Positions 45,671-53,661 of a DNA stretch of 64,000 nucleotides are shown here, piece by piece (the first letter of the stretch is position 1; every line of letters begins with the position of its first letter). Source of the DNA: an uncultured Rhodospirillales bacterium (lineage in GTDB: Bacteria > Pseudomonadota > Alphaproteobacteria > Acetobacterales > Acetobacteraceae); contig CAIYCW010000154.1 in the NCBI GenBank assembly GCA_903924855.1, positions 1 through 64,000 of the forward strand, read 5' to 3'. Both the position numbers and the translations under genes were made by a program. A model generated the notes under the pieces. That model searched no databases, was not told the origin of the DNA, and saw only the letters and a program-made list of their open reading frames with translations.

Positions 45671-47392
45671 TCAGATATCCGCGTAGCAATGCGTCTCGGC
45701 GGCGGCACCCGGGTGGGTGAGTGCCCCCAGATGCGCGGGGCCGACATTCTGGGCGTAGCGCCAGATGGCGCCGGCATTGTAGTCCGTCTTGCGCGGGGTC
45801 CAGGCGGCGCGGCGGGCGGCCATCTCCTCATCGGAGATCAGCACGTCGATGCTGCCCTTCTCGGCGTCGATGACGATCTTGTCGCCGTTCTTGAGCAGGC
45901 CGATCGGACCGCCGACCGCGGCCTCCGGCCCGACATGGCCCACGCAGAAGCCGCGCGTGGCGCCGGAGAAGCGGCCATCGGTGATCAGCGCCACTTCGGC
46001 GCCCATGCCCTGGCCGTAGATGGCCGAGGTGGTGGAGAGCATCTCGCGCATGCCGGGGCCACCCTTCGGGCCCTCGTAGCGGATGACGATCACATCGCCG
46101 GGCTTGTAGGCGCGCTCGGCCACCGCCTTGAAGGCGTCCTCCTCACAGTCGAAGCAAAGCGCCGTGCCTTCGAAGCGCTGCACCTTCATGCCGGCCACCT
46201 TCACCACGGCGCCATCCGGTGCCAGGTTGCCCTTGAGGCCGACCACGCCGCCGGTCGGGGCCAAGGCCTTGGAGACCGGGTAGATCACGTCCTGATCGAG
46301 CGGGAAGACCACGTCCGCATGGTTTTCGGCGAGCGTCTTGCCGGTGACGGTCAGGCAGTCCCCATGCAGGAGGCCGGCATCGAGCAGGGCCTTGATGATG
46401 ATGGGGATGCCGCCCACGCGGTGCACGTCGAGTGCGACGTATTTGCCGCCGGGTTTGAGGTCGGCGATGTAGGGGGCCGAGCGCATGATGGTCATCACGT
46501 CTTCCATGGTGAAGACGATGCCGGCCTCGTTGGCGATGGCGGGCAGATGCAGCGCCGCGTTGGTGGAGCCGCCGGTGGCGCCCACCAGCATGGCGGCGTT
46601 CTGCAGCGCCTTGAGGGTGACGATGTCGCGCGGGCGGATGTTCTTCTCGATGAGGTTCATCACGGCGCGGCCGGATTCGACGGCCCAGGCGTCACGCTCC
46701 TCATAGGGGGCGGGGGCGCCGGCGGAGCCGGGCAGAGCGAGGCCCAGGCCTTCGGAGACCATCGCCATGGTGTTGGCGGTGAACTGGCCGCCACAGGCGC
46801 CGGCCGAGGGACAGGCGACGCATTCGAGCTTGAACAGATCCTCATCGGACATTTTGCCGGCGGCGTGCTGGCCCACGGCCTCGAACACGTCCACCACCGT
46901 CACGTCGCGGTCCTGGAAGCGGCCGGGCAGGATGGAGCCGCCATACATGAAGACGGAGGGCACGTTGAGGCGCAGCATGGCCATCATCATGCCGGGCAGC
47001 GATTTGTCGCAGCCGGCGACGCCCACGAGGGCGTCATAGCCATGGCCGCGCACGGTGAGCTCGACCGAATCGGCGATCACCTCGCGCGAGACCAGCGAGG
47101 ATTTCATGCCCTGGTGGCCCATGGCGATGCCGTCGGTGACGGTGATGGTGGTGAATTCGCGCGGGGTGCCGAAGGCCTCCTTCACGCCCTTCTTCACCGA
47201 TTGCGCCTGGCGGCTGAGGGCGATGTTGCAGGGTGCGGCCTCGTTCCAGCAGGTGGCGACGCCCACGAAAGGCTGGGCGATCTCCTCCTCGGTCAGGCCC
47301 ATCGCGTAGTAGTAGCTGCGATGCGGCGCGCGGTCGGGCCCCACGGAGACGTGGCGCGACGGCAGGCGGGATTTGTCCCAGATCTTGGTCAT
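45671..47392 (-). CDS. ilvD: Dihydroxy-acid dehydratase (IlvD)
   Basis: [81 protein letters not shown]. Confidence 0.95.
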   Translation of the reverse strand: MTKIWDKSRLPSRHVSVGPDRAPHRSYYYAMGLTEEEIAQPFVGVATCWNEAAPCNIALSRQAQSVKKGVKEAFGTPREFTTITVTDGIAMGHQGMKSSLVSREVIADSVELTVRGHGYDALVGVAGCDKSLPGMMMAMLRLNVPSVFMYGGSILPGRFQDRDVTVVDVFEAVGQHAAGKMSDEDLFKLECVACPSAGACGGQFTANTMAMVSEGLGLALPGSAGAPAPYEERDAWAVESGRAVMNLIEKNIRPRDIVTLKALQNAAMLVGATGGSTNAALHLPAIANEAGIVFTMEDVMTIMRSAPYIADLKPGGKYVALDVHRVGGIPIIIKALLDAGLLHGDCLTVTGKTLAENHADVVFPLDQDVIYPVSKALAPTGGVVGLKGNLAPDGAVVKVAGMKVQRFEGTALCFDCEEDAFKAVAERAYKPGDVIVIRYEGPKGGPGMREMLSTTSAIYGQGMGAEVALITDGRFSGATRGFCVGHVGPEAAVGGPIGLLKNGDKIVIDAEKGSIDVLISDEEMAARRAAWTPRKTDYNAGAIWRYAQNVGPAHLGALTHPGAAAETHCYADI

Positions 47393-47617
47393 GGCTTTTC
47401 CTCGGCGAAATCAGGCGCCGGAGACTATGCCCGGCAGGCCGCGCGCGCAAACCGGGCATAGCCGGACAGCTACCCGGGCGCTGCGACAGGGCGAAACGAC
47501 AGGGCACTGCCGCATCGTTTTTCTGTCCAAGAAGACCCCTTGCGTTGGGCTGCGAGTTCTGTGTCCACTTCCCGCCGCAACCCGCGCAAAGCGGGAGAAA
47601 AATCGAAGGGAACGGAC

Positions 47618-48847
47618 ATGAAGCTATCCCCTGTCAGGGCTCTGCTGGCCGCCGCGTTCGGCCTGGGCGTGACCGCCCCGGCCTTTGCGGCCGACCCCAT
47701 CAAGATCGCCGTCATCGCGGAGGCCAGCTCGATTTCCGGCGCCGCCATTCCGAACGCCGCCAAGCTTGCCGCCGATGAGATCAACGCGGCCGGTGGCGTG
47801 AACGGGCGGATGATCCAGATCGTGGACTATGACGACCACAACTCGGCCGCCGATGCGGTGCGGGCGTTTCAGCGCGCGAAGAACGAGGATCACGCGGTGG
47901 CGGTGATCGCGAGCTACGTCTCCGAGGTGGTGCTGGCGCTGGAGCCGTGGTCGGGCCGGTTGCAGTTGCCGATGATCACGCCGGGCGCTGCGAGCGACGA
48001 CATCTCGCACCGCGTGCACGCGGATTACGACCATCTGAAATACACCTTCCATGGCTATCTGGCATCGACCTTCCTGTCTGATTCGGTGTGTGACGGGCTG
48101 AAGACGATCGCGATCGAGCAGATGCATGCGAAGACCGCGGTGGTGATGAGCGAGGACGCGGCCTGGACGATCCCGCTCGATGCCGAATATCTGAAATGCG
48201 TGCCGAAGGTGGGGCTGCAGGTGCTCGACCATATTCGGCTGTCGCCGGACACCACGGATTTCACCCCGGTGTTCAACAAGATCGAGGCGTTGAAGCCCGA
48301 TCTGATCGTGACCGGCATCTCGCATGTGGGCGTGCAGCCGACGGTGCAGTGGCATGACCAGCAGGTGCCGATCCCGATGGTGGGGGTGGCGAGCCAGGCG
48401 ACGTCCAGCACGTTCTACAAGGACACCAACGGGGCGGCCGAGGGTGTGATCTATCAGACGGTGTCCGCACCGGATGTGGCGGTGACGCCGAAGACGATCC
48501 CGTTCACCAAGGCGTATGAGAAGCGCTTCGGCATCACGCCGGCCTATTGCGGCTACACGACCTATGACGAGGTCTATTACATCGCGGATGCGATCAAGCG
48601 CGCCGGCAGCACGGATGCCGACAAGCTGGTGGCGGCGTTGGAGAAGACCTCCTGGGACGGCACGATCGGCAAGGTGGAGTTCTATGGCCGTGACAGCGAC
48701 TTCACCCATGCGATCAAGGTGAGCCCGGAATATATCGGCGGCTTGCTGGTGCAGTGGCAGAGCGGCAAGCAGGTGACGGTGTGGCCCACCAATGTCGCGA
48801 ACGCCAAGATGACGTTCCCGGCCTTCATCAAGCTTCCCGCGAAGTGA
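47618..48847 (+). CDS. ABC transporter substrate-binding protein (branched-chain amino acid/HAAT type)
   Basis: Signal peptide MKLSPVRALLAAAFGLGVTAPAFA; IKIAVIAEASSISGAAIPNAAKLAADEINAAGGVNGRMIQIVDYDDHNSAADAVRAF. Confidence 0.9.
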   Translation: MKLSPVRALLAAAFGLGVTAPAFAADPIKIAVIAEASSISGAAIPNAAKLAADEINAAGGVNGRMIQIVDYDDHNSAADAVRAFQRAKNEDHAVAVIASYVSEVVLALEPWSGRLQLPMITPGAASDDISHRVHADYDHLKYTFHGYLASTFLSDSVCDGLKTIAIEQMHAKTAVVMSEDAAWTIPLDAEYLKCVPKVGLQVLDHIRLSPDTTDFTPVFNKIEALKPDLIVTGISHVGVQPTVQWHDQQVPIPMVGVASQATSSTFYKDTNGAAEGVIYQTVSAPDVAVTPKTIPFTKAYEKRFGITPAYCGYTTYDEVYYIADAIKRAGSTDADKLVAALEKTSWDGTIGKVEFYGRDSDFTHAIKVSPEYIGGLLVQWQSGKQVTVWPTNVANAKMTFPAFIKLPAK

Positions 48848-48853
48848 TTGGAC

Positions 48854-48884
48854 GGCGCCGCGGGGTTTCGGGCCCCGCGGCGCC
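48854..48884 (+). promoter_or_regulatory. GC-rich stem-loop between SBP and permease genes
   Basis: GGCGCCGCGGGG-TTTCGGG-CCCCGCGGCGCC, perfect 12-bp stem, no T-tract, ends 6 nt before ATG 48891. Confidence 0.8.
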
Positions 48885-48890
48885 TCCGGG

Positions 48891-49775
48891 ATGATCCGCA
48901 TGCAGTTTCTTCAGATTTTGATCGACGGGTTTGCCATCAGCAGCCTGTACGGCATCGGCGCGATCGGCTTCACGCTGATCTTCGGCGTGTCGGGCGTGCT
49001 CAACCTGTCGCATGGCGCGATCATGGTGATGGCGGCGGTGGCGGCCTGGGCCGGGGCGGGCGATCTCGGCTTTGGCCCGTATGGCGGGGCGGCGTTCGGG
49101 GTGACGGTGGCGGTGCTGACCAGCCTGGTGACCTATGGGCTGGTGGTGCGGCCGATCCAGACCTCGACGCGGATCGCGCGCGAGGAGCGGGAGATCTTCG
49201 TGCTCACCGGCACGCTGCTGTGGGGCATCATGCTGCAGGAGGCGATCGCGTATTTCTTCACCTCCAATCCGAAGACGGTGCTGCCGTTGATCCCGGGGGT
49301 GGTGAGCCTGATTGGGGTGCGCACGCCGGCGCAGGAGATTCTGACGGCCGCGGTGGCGTGGGCGGTGATCGGGCTGCTGTGGCTGCTGGTGAACCGCACC
49401 AAGACCGGGCGGGTGCTGCTGGCGGCGTCGATCAATCCGCGCGGGCTGACGCTGCTCGGCTTTGAGATGTCGACGATCTATTTCTATGTCTGGGCGCTGT
49501 ACGGGCTGCTGGCGGGGATTGCCGGCGTGCTGCTGGGCGCGTTCCTGGGCGTGAGCTCGGACAATGTGGGGCAGCTGACCGCGAGCGCGTTCTCGATCGT
49601 GGTGCTGGGCGGGTTGGGCTCGGTCGGCGGGTCGCTGATCGGGGCGTATGTGGTTGGGTATCTGGAGACCGTCACCGCCTATCTGATCGCGCCCTCGATC
49701 CGTACCATCCCGGTGCTGCTGCTGTTGGTTCTGGTGGTCTATGTGCGGCCGCAAGGGCTGCTGGGCCGACGCTGA
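48891..49775 (+). CDS. LivH-type ABC permease
   Basis: LQILIDGFAISSLYGIGAIGFTLIFGVSGVLNLSHGAIMV; SIVVLGGLGSVGGSLIGA. Confidence 0.92.
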   Translation: MIRMQFLQILIDGFAISSLYGIGAIGFTLIFGVSGVLNLSHGAIMVMAAVAAWAGAGDLGFGPYGGAAFGVTVAVLTSLVTYGLVVRPIQTSTRIAREEREIFVLTGTLLWGIMLQEAIAYFFTSNPKTVLPLIPGVVSLIGVRTPAQEILTAAVAWAVIGLLWLLVNRTKTGRVLLAASINPRGLTLLGFEMSTIYFYVWALYGLLAGIAGVLLGAFLGVSSDNVGQLTASAFSIVVLGGLGSVGGSLIGAYVVGYLETVTAYLIAPSIRTIPVLLLLVLVVYVRPQGLLGRR

Positions 49776-49788
49776 TGGAACATTGCTG

Positions 49789-50703
49789 ATGGACAATCGG
49801 AAGAGCTTTGCCGCCATCCTGATCGTGCTGGCAGCGCTTGCGCTGCTGCCGTTCGGCGTGTCCGGCTATATTCTGGGCCTGTTGACCCTGGGCTTCTACA
49901 CGGCGGTGTTCGCGATGTCGTGGGACCTGCTGTTCGGCTTTGCCGGCGAGGTGAATTTCGGGCCGAGCTTTCTGATCGGCACCGGGGCGTATACGGCGGG
50001 GCTGCTCAACCATTACGCGATTTGGCCGATCTGGGCCTGCACCATGGCGGGCGCCGGGGCCGCGGTGATCGGCGGGCTGCTGCTGGCGGTGCCGGCGTTG
50101 CGGCTGCGCGGGCCGTATTTCGGGCTGGTGACGCTGGTGGCGGTGCTGCTGCTGCAGAACATGATCGTGCTGTTCGCGGGCACCACAGGCGGTGAGATCG
50201 GGCTGGATCTGCCCGATGTGCTGGCGGTGGATGACAGCAACAACTACTGGATCGCACTGGCGTTCATGGGGATCAGCGGGTTGCTGCTGTTCGGGCTGTC
50301 GCGCTCGGCGGTGGGGCTGATCCTGCAGGCGAGCGGACAGGATGCGGTGCAGGCCGGCGCCCTGGGGTTCAATGTGACCAAGCACAAGCTGGCGGCGTTC
50401 TGTGTGAGCGCGCTGTTCTCCGGTCTCGCGGGGGCGATGCTGATCTTCTACGAGGGCACCGCCTCGGTCGGCACTGTGGTGGATATCGGGGTGGGCGTGC
50501 AGGTGATCATCGCGGCCGTGCTGGGCGGGCGGCGGACCATTCTGGGGGCGGCGCTGGGGGCGGTGTTTCTGATCGGCGCCGGAGAGATGCTGCGGCCGTT
50601 GGGCGAGCTTTCGACCTTTGTGGTGTCTGCCGTGGCGCTGGTGGTGATCCTGTTCGTGCCCGGGGGTTTTCTGGGCGCGGTGCTGCATGGGGAGCGGCGC
50701 TGA
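49789..50703 (+). CDS. LivM-type ABC permease
   Basis: AVFAMSWDLLFGFAGEVNFGPSFLIGTGAYTAGLLN; AAVLGGRRTILGAALGAVFL. Confidence 0.92.
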   Translation: MDNRKSFAAILIVLAALALLPFGVSGYILGLLTLGFYTAVFAMSWDLLFGFAGEVNFGPSFLIGTGAYTAGLLNHYAIWPIWACTMAGAGAAVIGGLLLAVPALRLRGPYFGLVTLVAVLLLQNMIVLFAGTTGGEIGLDLPDVLAVDDSNNYWIALAFMGISGLLLFGLSRSAVGLILQASGQDAVQAGALGFNVTKHKLAAFCVSALFSGLAGAMLIFYEGTASVGTVVDIGVGVQVIIAAVLGGRRTILGAALGAVFLIGAGEMLRPLGELSTFVVSAVALVVILFVPGGFLGAVLHGERR

Positions 50704-52166
50704 TGGGCGATCTGCTGGAGGTTTCGGGGCTGACCAAGCGCTTCGGCGGGCTGGTCGCGGTGCGCGACATGAAGCTGTCGATCGGGGCCGGGGAGATTCT
50801 GGGGCTGATCGGGCCGAATGGCTCGGGCAAGTCCACCGTGATGAAGCTGATCATGGGCATCGAGAAGCCCAATGCCGGCAGCGTGCGGATCGAGGGTGTG
50901 GAGGTGGCGGGGTGGCCGAGCCATCGCGTGGCGCGGCAGGGTGTGGGGATCGTGTTCCAGCACTCGCGGCCGCTGCACCGGCAGACGGTGCTGGAGAACA
51001 TCAAGCTGGCGCTGCTGCCGGACAGCCTGGTGCGGCTGTTCGCGGCCGGGCACATCAATGACCGGGCGCGGGAGATCGCGGCCCGCGTGCATCTGGATCA
51101 TGTGATCAACCGCCTGCCCGGCACGCTGCCGTTTGCCGATCTGCGACGGCTGGAACTGGCGCGGGCGATTGCGCGCAATCCGAAGGTGGTGCTGGTGGAT
51201 GAGCCGTTTGCCGGGCTCACGGCGCCGGAGGTTGCGGATTTCTCGAAGCTGATCGCCTCCTTCAGGGAGGAGGGGCATGCGGTGCTGCTGGTGGACCACA
51301 ATGTGCGCGGGGTGGCGGCGTTGGTGGACCGGGCGCTTGCGATGTATCTGGGCGAGCACGTGGCGGAGGGCACCGCCGATGAGGTGATGCGCAACGAGAC
51401 GGTGCGCCAGGTCTATCTGGGCGGTGCGCTGGTCCACACCGAGCATCGCGCCGATGCCGGGCAGAGCCGGGATGAGCTGCTGCGGGTGGACAATGTGTCG
51501 GTGCTCTACGGCAAGGCGCAGGCGCTGGAGGATGTGTCGCTGCGGGTCGGCGCTGGCGAGTTCGTCTCGGTGGTGGGGCTGAACGGGGCTGGCAAGACGA
51601 CGCTGTTCAACGCGATCTCGGGGCTGGTGCCGTCTTCGGGTGAGATCGGGTTTGCCGGGCAGGGTTTGGCCGGGATGACGCCGGCGCAGATCGCGCGGGC
51701 GGGGATTGTGCAGTGCCCTGAGTCGCGCGAGCTGTTCGGCGAGATGAGCGTGCGGGAAAATCTCGATCTCGGCGGGCATCATCTGCCGCAGGCCGAGGCG
51801 GCGGAGCGGCTGGCCTGGCTGCTGGAGCTGTTCCCGATCCTGGCAACGCGGGCCGGCCAGGCGGCGCGGACCTTGTCCGGGGGCGAGCAGCAGATGCTGA
51901 CCATCGCGCGCGCGCTGATGATGAAGCCGCGCCTGCTGATCCTGGATGAGCCGACGCTGGGGCTGGCGCCGGTGATCCTGGAGCAGCTGTCAAAGGCGCT
52001 GGAGACGTTGCGGCACACCACGGACATCACGGTGCTGCTGGGCGAGCAGAATGTGACCTTCGCGCTGCCGCATGCCGATCGTGTGTATGTGCTGGAGCAT
52101 GGCCGCTTCATCTGGGAGGGGCCGGCTGATAGGTTCGCCGCAGAAGCGGGGGCACAATTCCTATGA
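50703..52166 (+). CDS. Fused LivG-LivF ABC ATPase (two NBDs in one polypeptide)
   Basis: 487 aa; NBD1 Walker A GPNGSGKST, Walker B VVLVDEPFAG; NBD2 Walker A GLNGAGKTT, signature LSGGEQQ, Walker B LLILDEPTLG; single uninterrupted ORF. Confidence 0.92.
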   Translation: MGDLLEVSGLTKRFGGLVAVRDMKLSIGAGEILGLIGPNGSGKSTVMKLIMGIEKPNAGSVRIEGVEVAGWPSHRVARQGVGIVFQHSRPLHRQTVLENIKLALLPDSLVRLFAAGHINDRAREIAARVHLDHVINRLPGTLPFADLRRLELARAIARNPKVVLVDEPFAGLTAPEVADFSKLIASFREEGHAVLLVDHNVRGVAALVDRALAMYLGEHVAEGTADEVMRNETVRQVYLGGALVHTEHRADAGQSRDELLRVDNVSVLYGKAQALEDVSLRVGAGEFVSVVGLNGAGKTTLFNAISGLVPSSGEIGFAGQGLAGMTPAQIARAGIVQCPESRELFGEMSVRENLDLGGHHLPQAEAAERLAWLLELFPILATRAGQAARTLSGGEQQMLTIARALMMKPRLLILDEPTLGLAPVILEQLSKALETLRHTTDITVLLGEQNVTFALPHADRVYVLEHGRFIWEGPADRFAAEAGAQFL

Positions 52167-53284
52167 TCGACAACACATTGGCCGAGGCGATGGACAAGGC
52201 CGGCTTGCCGGGCCTGGTGGCGATGGCGGCGACGGCGGATGGGGTGATCCATCAGGCGGCGCTGGGCCAGCGGGCACCAGGGGTGGCGATGACGCTGGAC
52301 AGCGTGGCGCGTATCGCCTCGATGACAAAGGCGATCACCTCGGCCACCGCCTTGCGTCTGGTGGAGCAGGGCCGGCTTGCACTGAACACGCCGGTGGGAG
52401 AGCTGGTGCCGGAGGTGGCACAGGCGCAGGTGCTGGAAGGGTTTGACGGCGAGACGCCGATCCTGCGGCCGGCGCGCACGCCGATCACACTGCGCCATCT
52501 GCTGACGCACAGCGCGGGGTTTGGCTATGAGGGCTGGAACACCGATCTGCAGCGCTATTGGCGGCTGAAGGGGCTGCCGCGTATCCCCGGCACCCCGGAT
52601 GATCTGCGCGCCGTTCCGCTGGTGTTTGAGCCGGGCAGCTCCTGGCATTACGGCATCAATCTGGAGGTGGCCGGGCTTGCGATGGAACGCGCCACCGGGC
52701 GGCCGCTTGCCGACCTGATCGCCTCCGAGATCACCGTGCCGCTTGGGATGCATGACACGTCCTTCCTGCCGGGGCCCGCGCATCAGGCGCGCACCATGGC
52801 GCTGCACCGGCGCGAGGCGGATGGCGGGATCGTGCCGATGGAGATGCCCTTCCCCACCGCTTTGCCGTTCGCCTATGGCGGCGGCGGGCTGTTCAGCACG
52901 GCGGCCGATTACATCCTGTTTCTGCAGGCGGTGATGAAGGGGACGCTGCTGTCCCCTGCCCTGCACGCCGAGTTCATCCGCCCGCAGCTGCCGGCCAATC
53001 CGATCGTAGGGCAGCTTCGCAGCTGCGATCCGCGTTCCAATGATTTCGATCCGTTTCCGGGGACGGCTTCAAGCTGGAGCCTGGGGTTTCTGGTCAACGC
53101 GCAGCCCACCGCCTCCGGGCGCTCGCCCTACAGCCTGTGCTGGGGTGGGATCTTCAACACGTATTACTGGATCGACCTCACCCGCGGCACGTGCGGCGTG
53201 GTGATGACGCAGCTGGCGCCGTTCGCGGATCAGGGCGTGCTGGATGTGGTGGCGGCGTATGAGGCGGCGATCAATCGGAGGTGA
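52163..53284 (+). CDS. Serine hydrolase (beta-lactamase/esterase family)
   Basis: SxxK in ARIASMTKAITSATALRLVEQGRLALNTPVGELVPE; LRHLLTHSAGFGYEG; WHYGINLEVAGLAMERATG. No signal peptide; ATGA overlap with upstream ATPase. Confidence 0.87.
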   Translation: MIDNTLAEAMDKAGLPGLVAMAATADGVIHQAALGQRAPGVAMTLDSVARIASMTKAITSATALRLVEQGRLALNTPVGELVPEVAQAQVLEGFDGETPILRPARTPITLRHLLTHSAGFGYEGWNTDLQRYWRLKGLPRIPGTPDDLRAVPLVFEPGSSWHYGINLEVAGLAMERATGRPLADLIASEITVPLGMHDTSFLPGPAHQARTMALHRREADGGIVPMEMPFPTALPFAYGGGGLFSTAADYILFLQAVMKGTLLSPALHAEFIRPQLPANPIVGQLRSCDPRSNDFDPFPGTASSWSLGFLVNAQPTASGRSPYSLCWGGIFNTYYWIDLTRGTCGVVMTQLAPFADQGVLDVVAAYEAAINRR

Positions 53285-53292
53285 GGAAGTGT

Positions 53293-53316
53293 CTTCTTTT
53301 TGTGAACAAAAAGAAG
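53293..53316. repeat. Dispersed intergenic palindrome, family A copy (24-bp core)
   Basis: CTTCTTTTTGTGAACAAAAAGAAG identical to 4537-4560 and 12920-12943. Confidence 0.9.
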
Positions 53317-53336
53317 TTCTTTCTTGCCTGATCCAG

Positions 53337-53368
53337 ACGGCGGAGGCGCTGCGCGCTTCCGCCCTACG
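53337..53368. repeat. Dispersed intergenic palindrome family B
   Basis: ACGGCGGAGGCGCTGCGCGCTTCCGCCCTACG; overlaps the stop codon of the downstream minus-strand gene. Confidence 0.75.
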
Positions 53369-53657
53369 TGATTGGCAATTCGCGGATTTCGATGGTGCCG
53401 CCGGCCTCGTAGACGGGGTTGCCGGGGAGCAAATCGCGCACATCGGCGATGGTGTCGGCGGTGACGCGCAGATAGCCGCCGATGGTTTGGGTGATCGGCC
53501 GCGTTGCGTTGTCCTTGCGGACGCAGATGCCGTCCCCCACCGCGCTGCCGCCCTCGAAGACGCCACGCTGGCGCAGGCCCGCCAGATAGGCGGGCCAGGC
53601 GCTGGCGGCGGGCTTCACCGGCGCATCATCATGCATCAGCAGGATGAAATCCGGCAT
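53364..53657 (-). CDS. YciI/YCII-related domain protein
   Basis: MPDFILLMHDDAPVKPAASAWPAYLAGLRQRGVFEGGSAVGDGICVRKDN...GGYLRVTADTIADVRDLLPGNPVYEAGGTIEIRELPI. Confidence 0.75.
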   Translation of the reverse strand: MPDFILLMHDDAPVKPAASAWPAYLAGLRQRGVFEGGSAVGDGICVRKDNATRPITQTIGGYLRVTADTIADVRDLLPGNPVYEAGGTIEIRELPIT

Positions 53658-53661
53658 GCGG

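Noticed and set aside
45551-47461. 636-aa plus-strand ORF opposite ilvD
   Set aside because: Antisense to IlvD with its diagnostic motifs; Gly/His/Asp-rich artefact.
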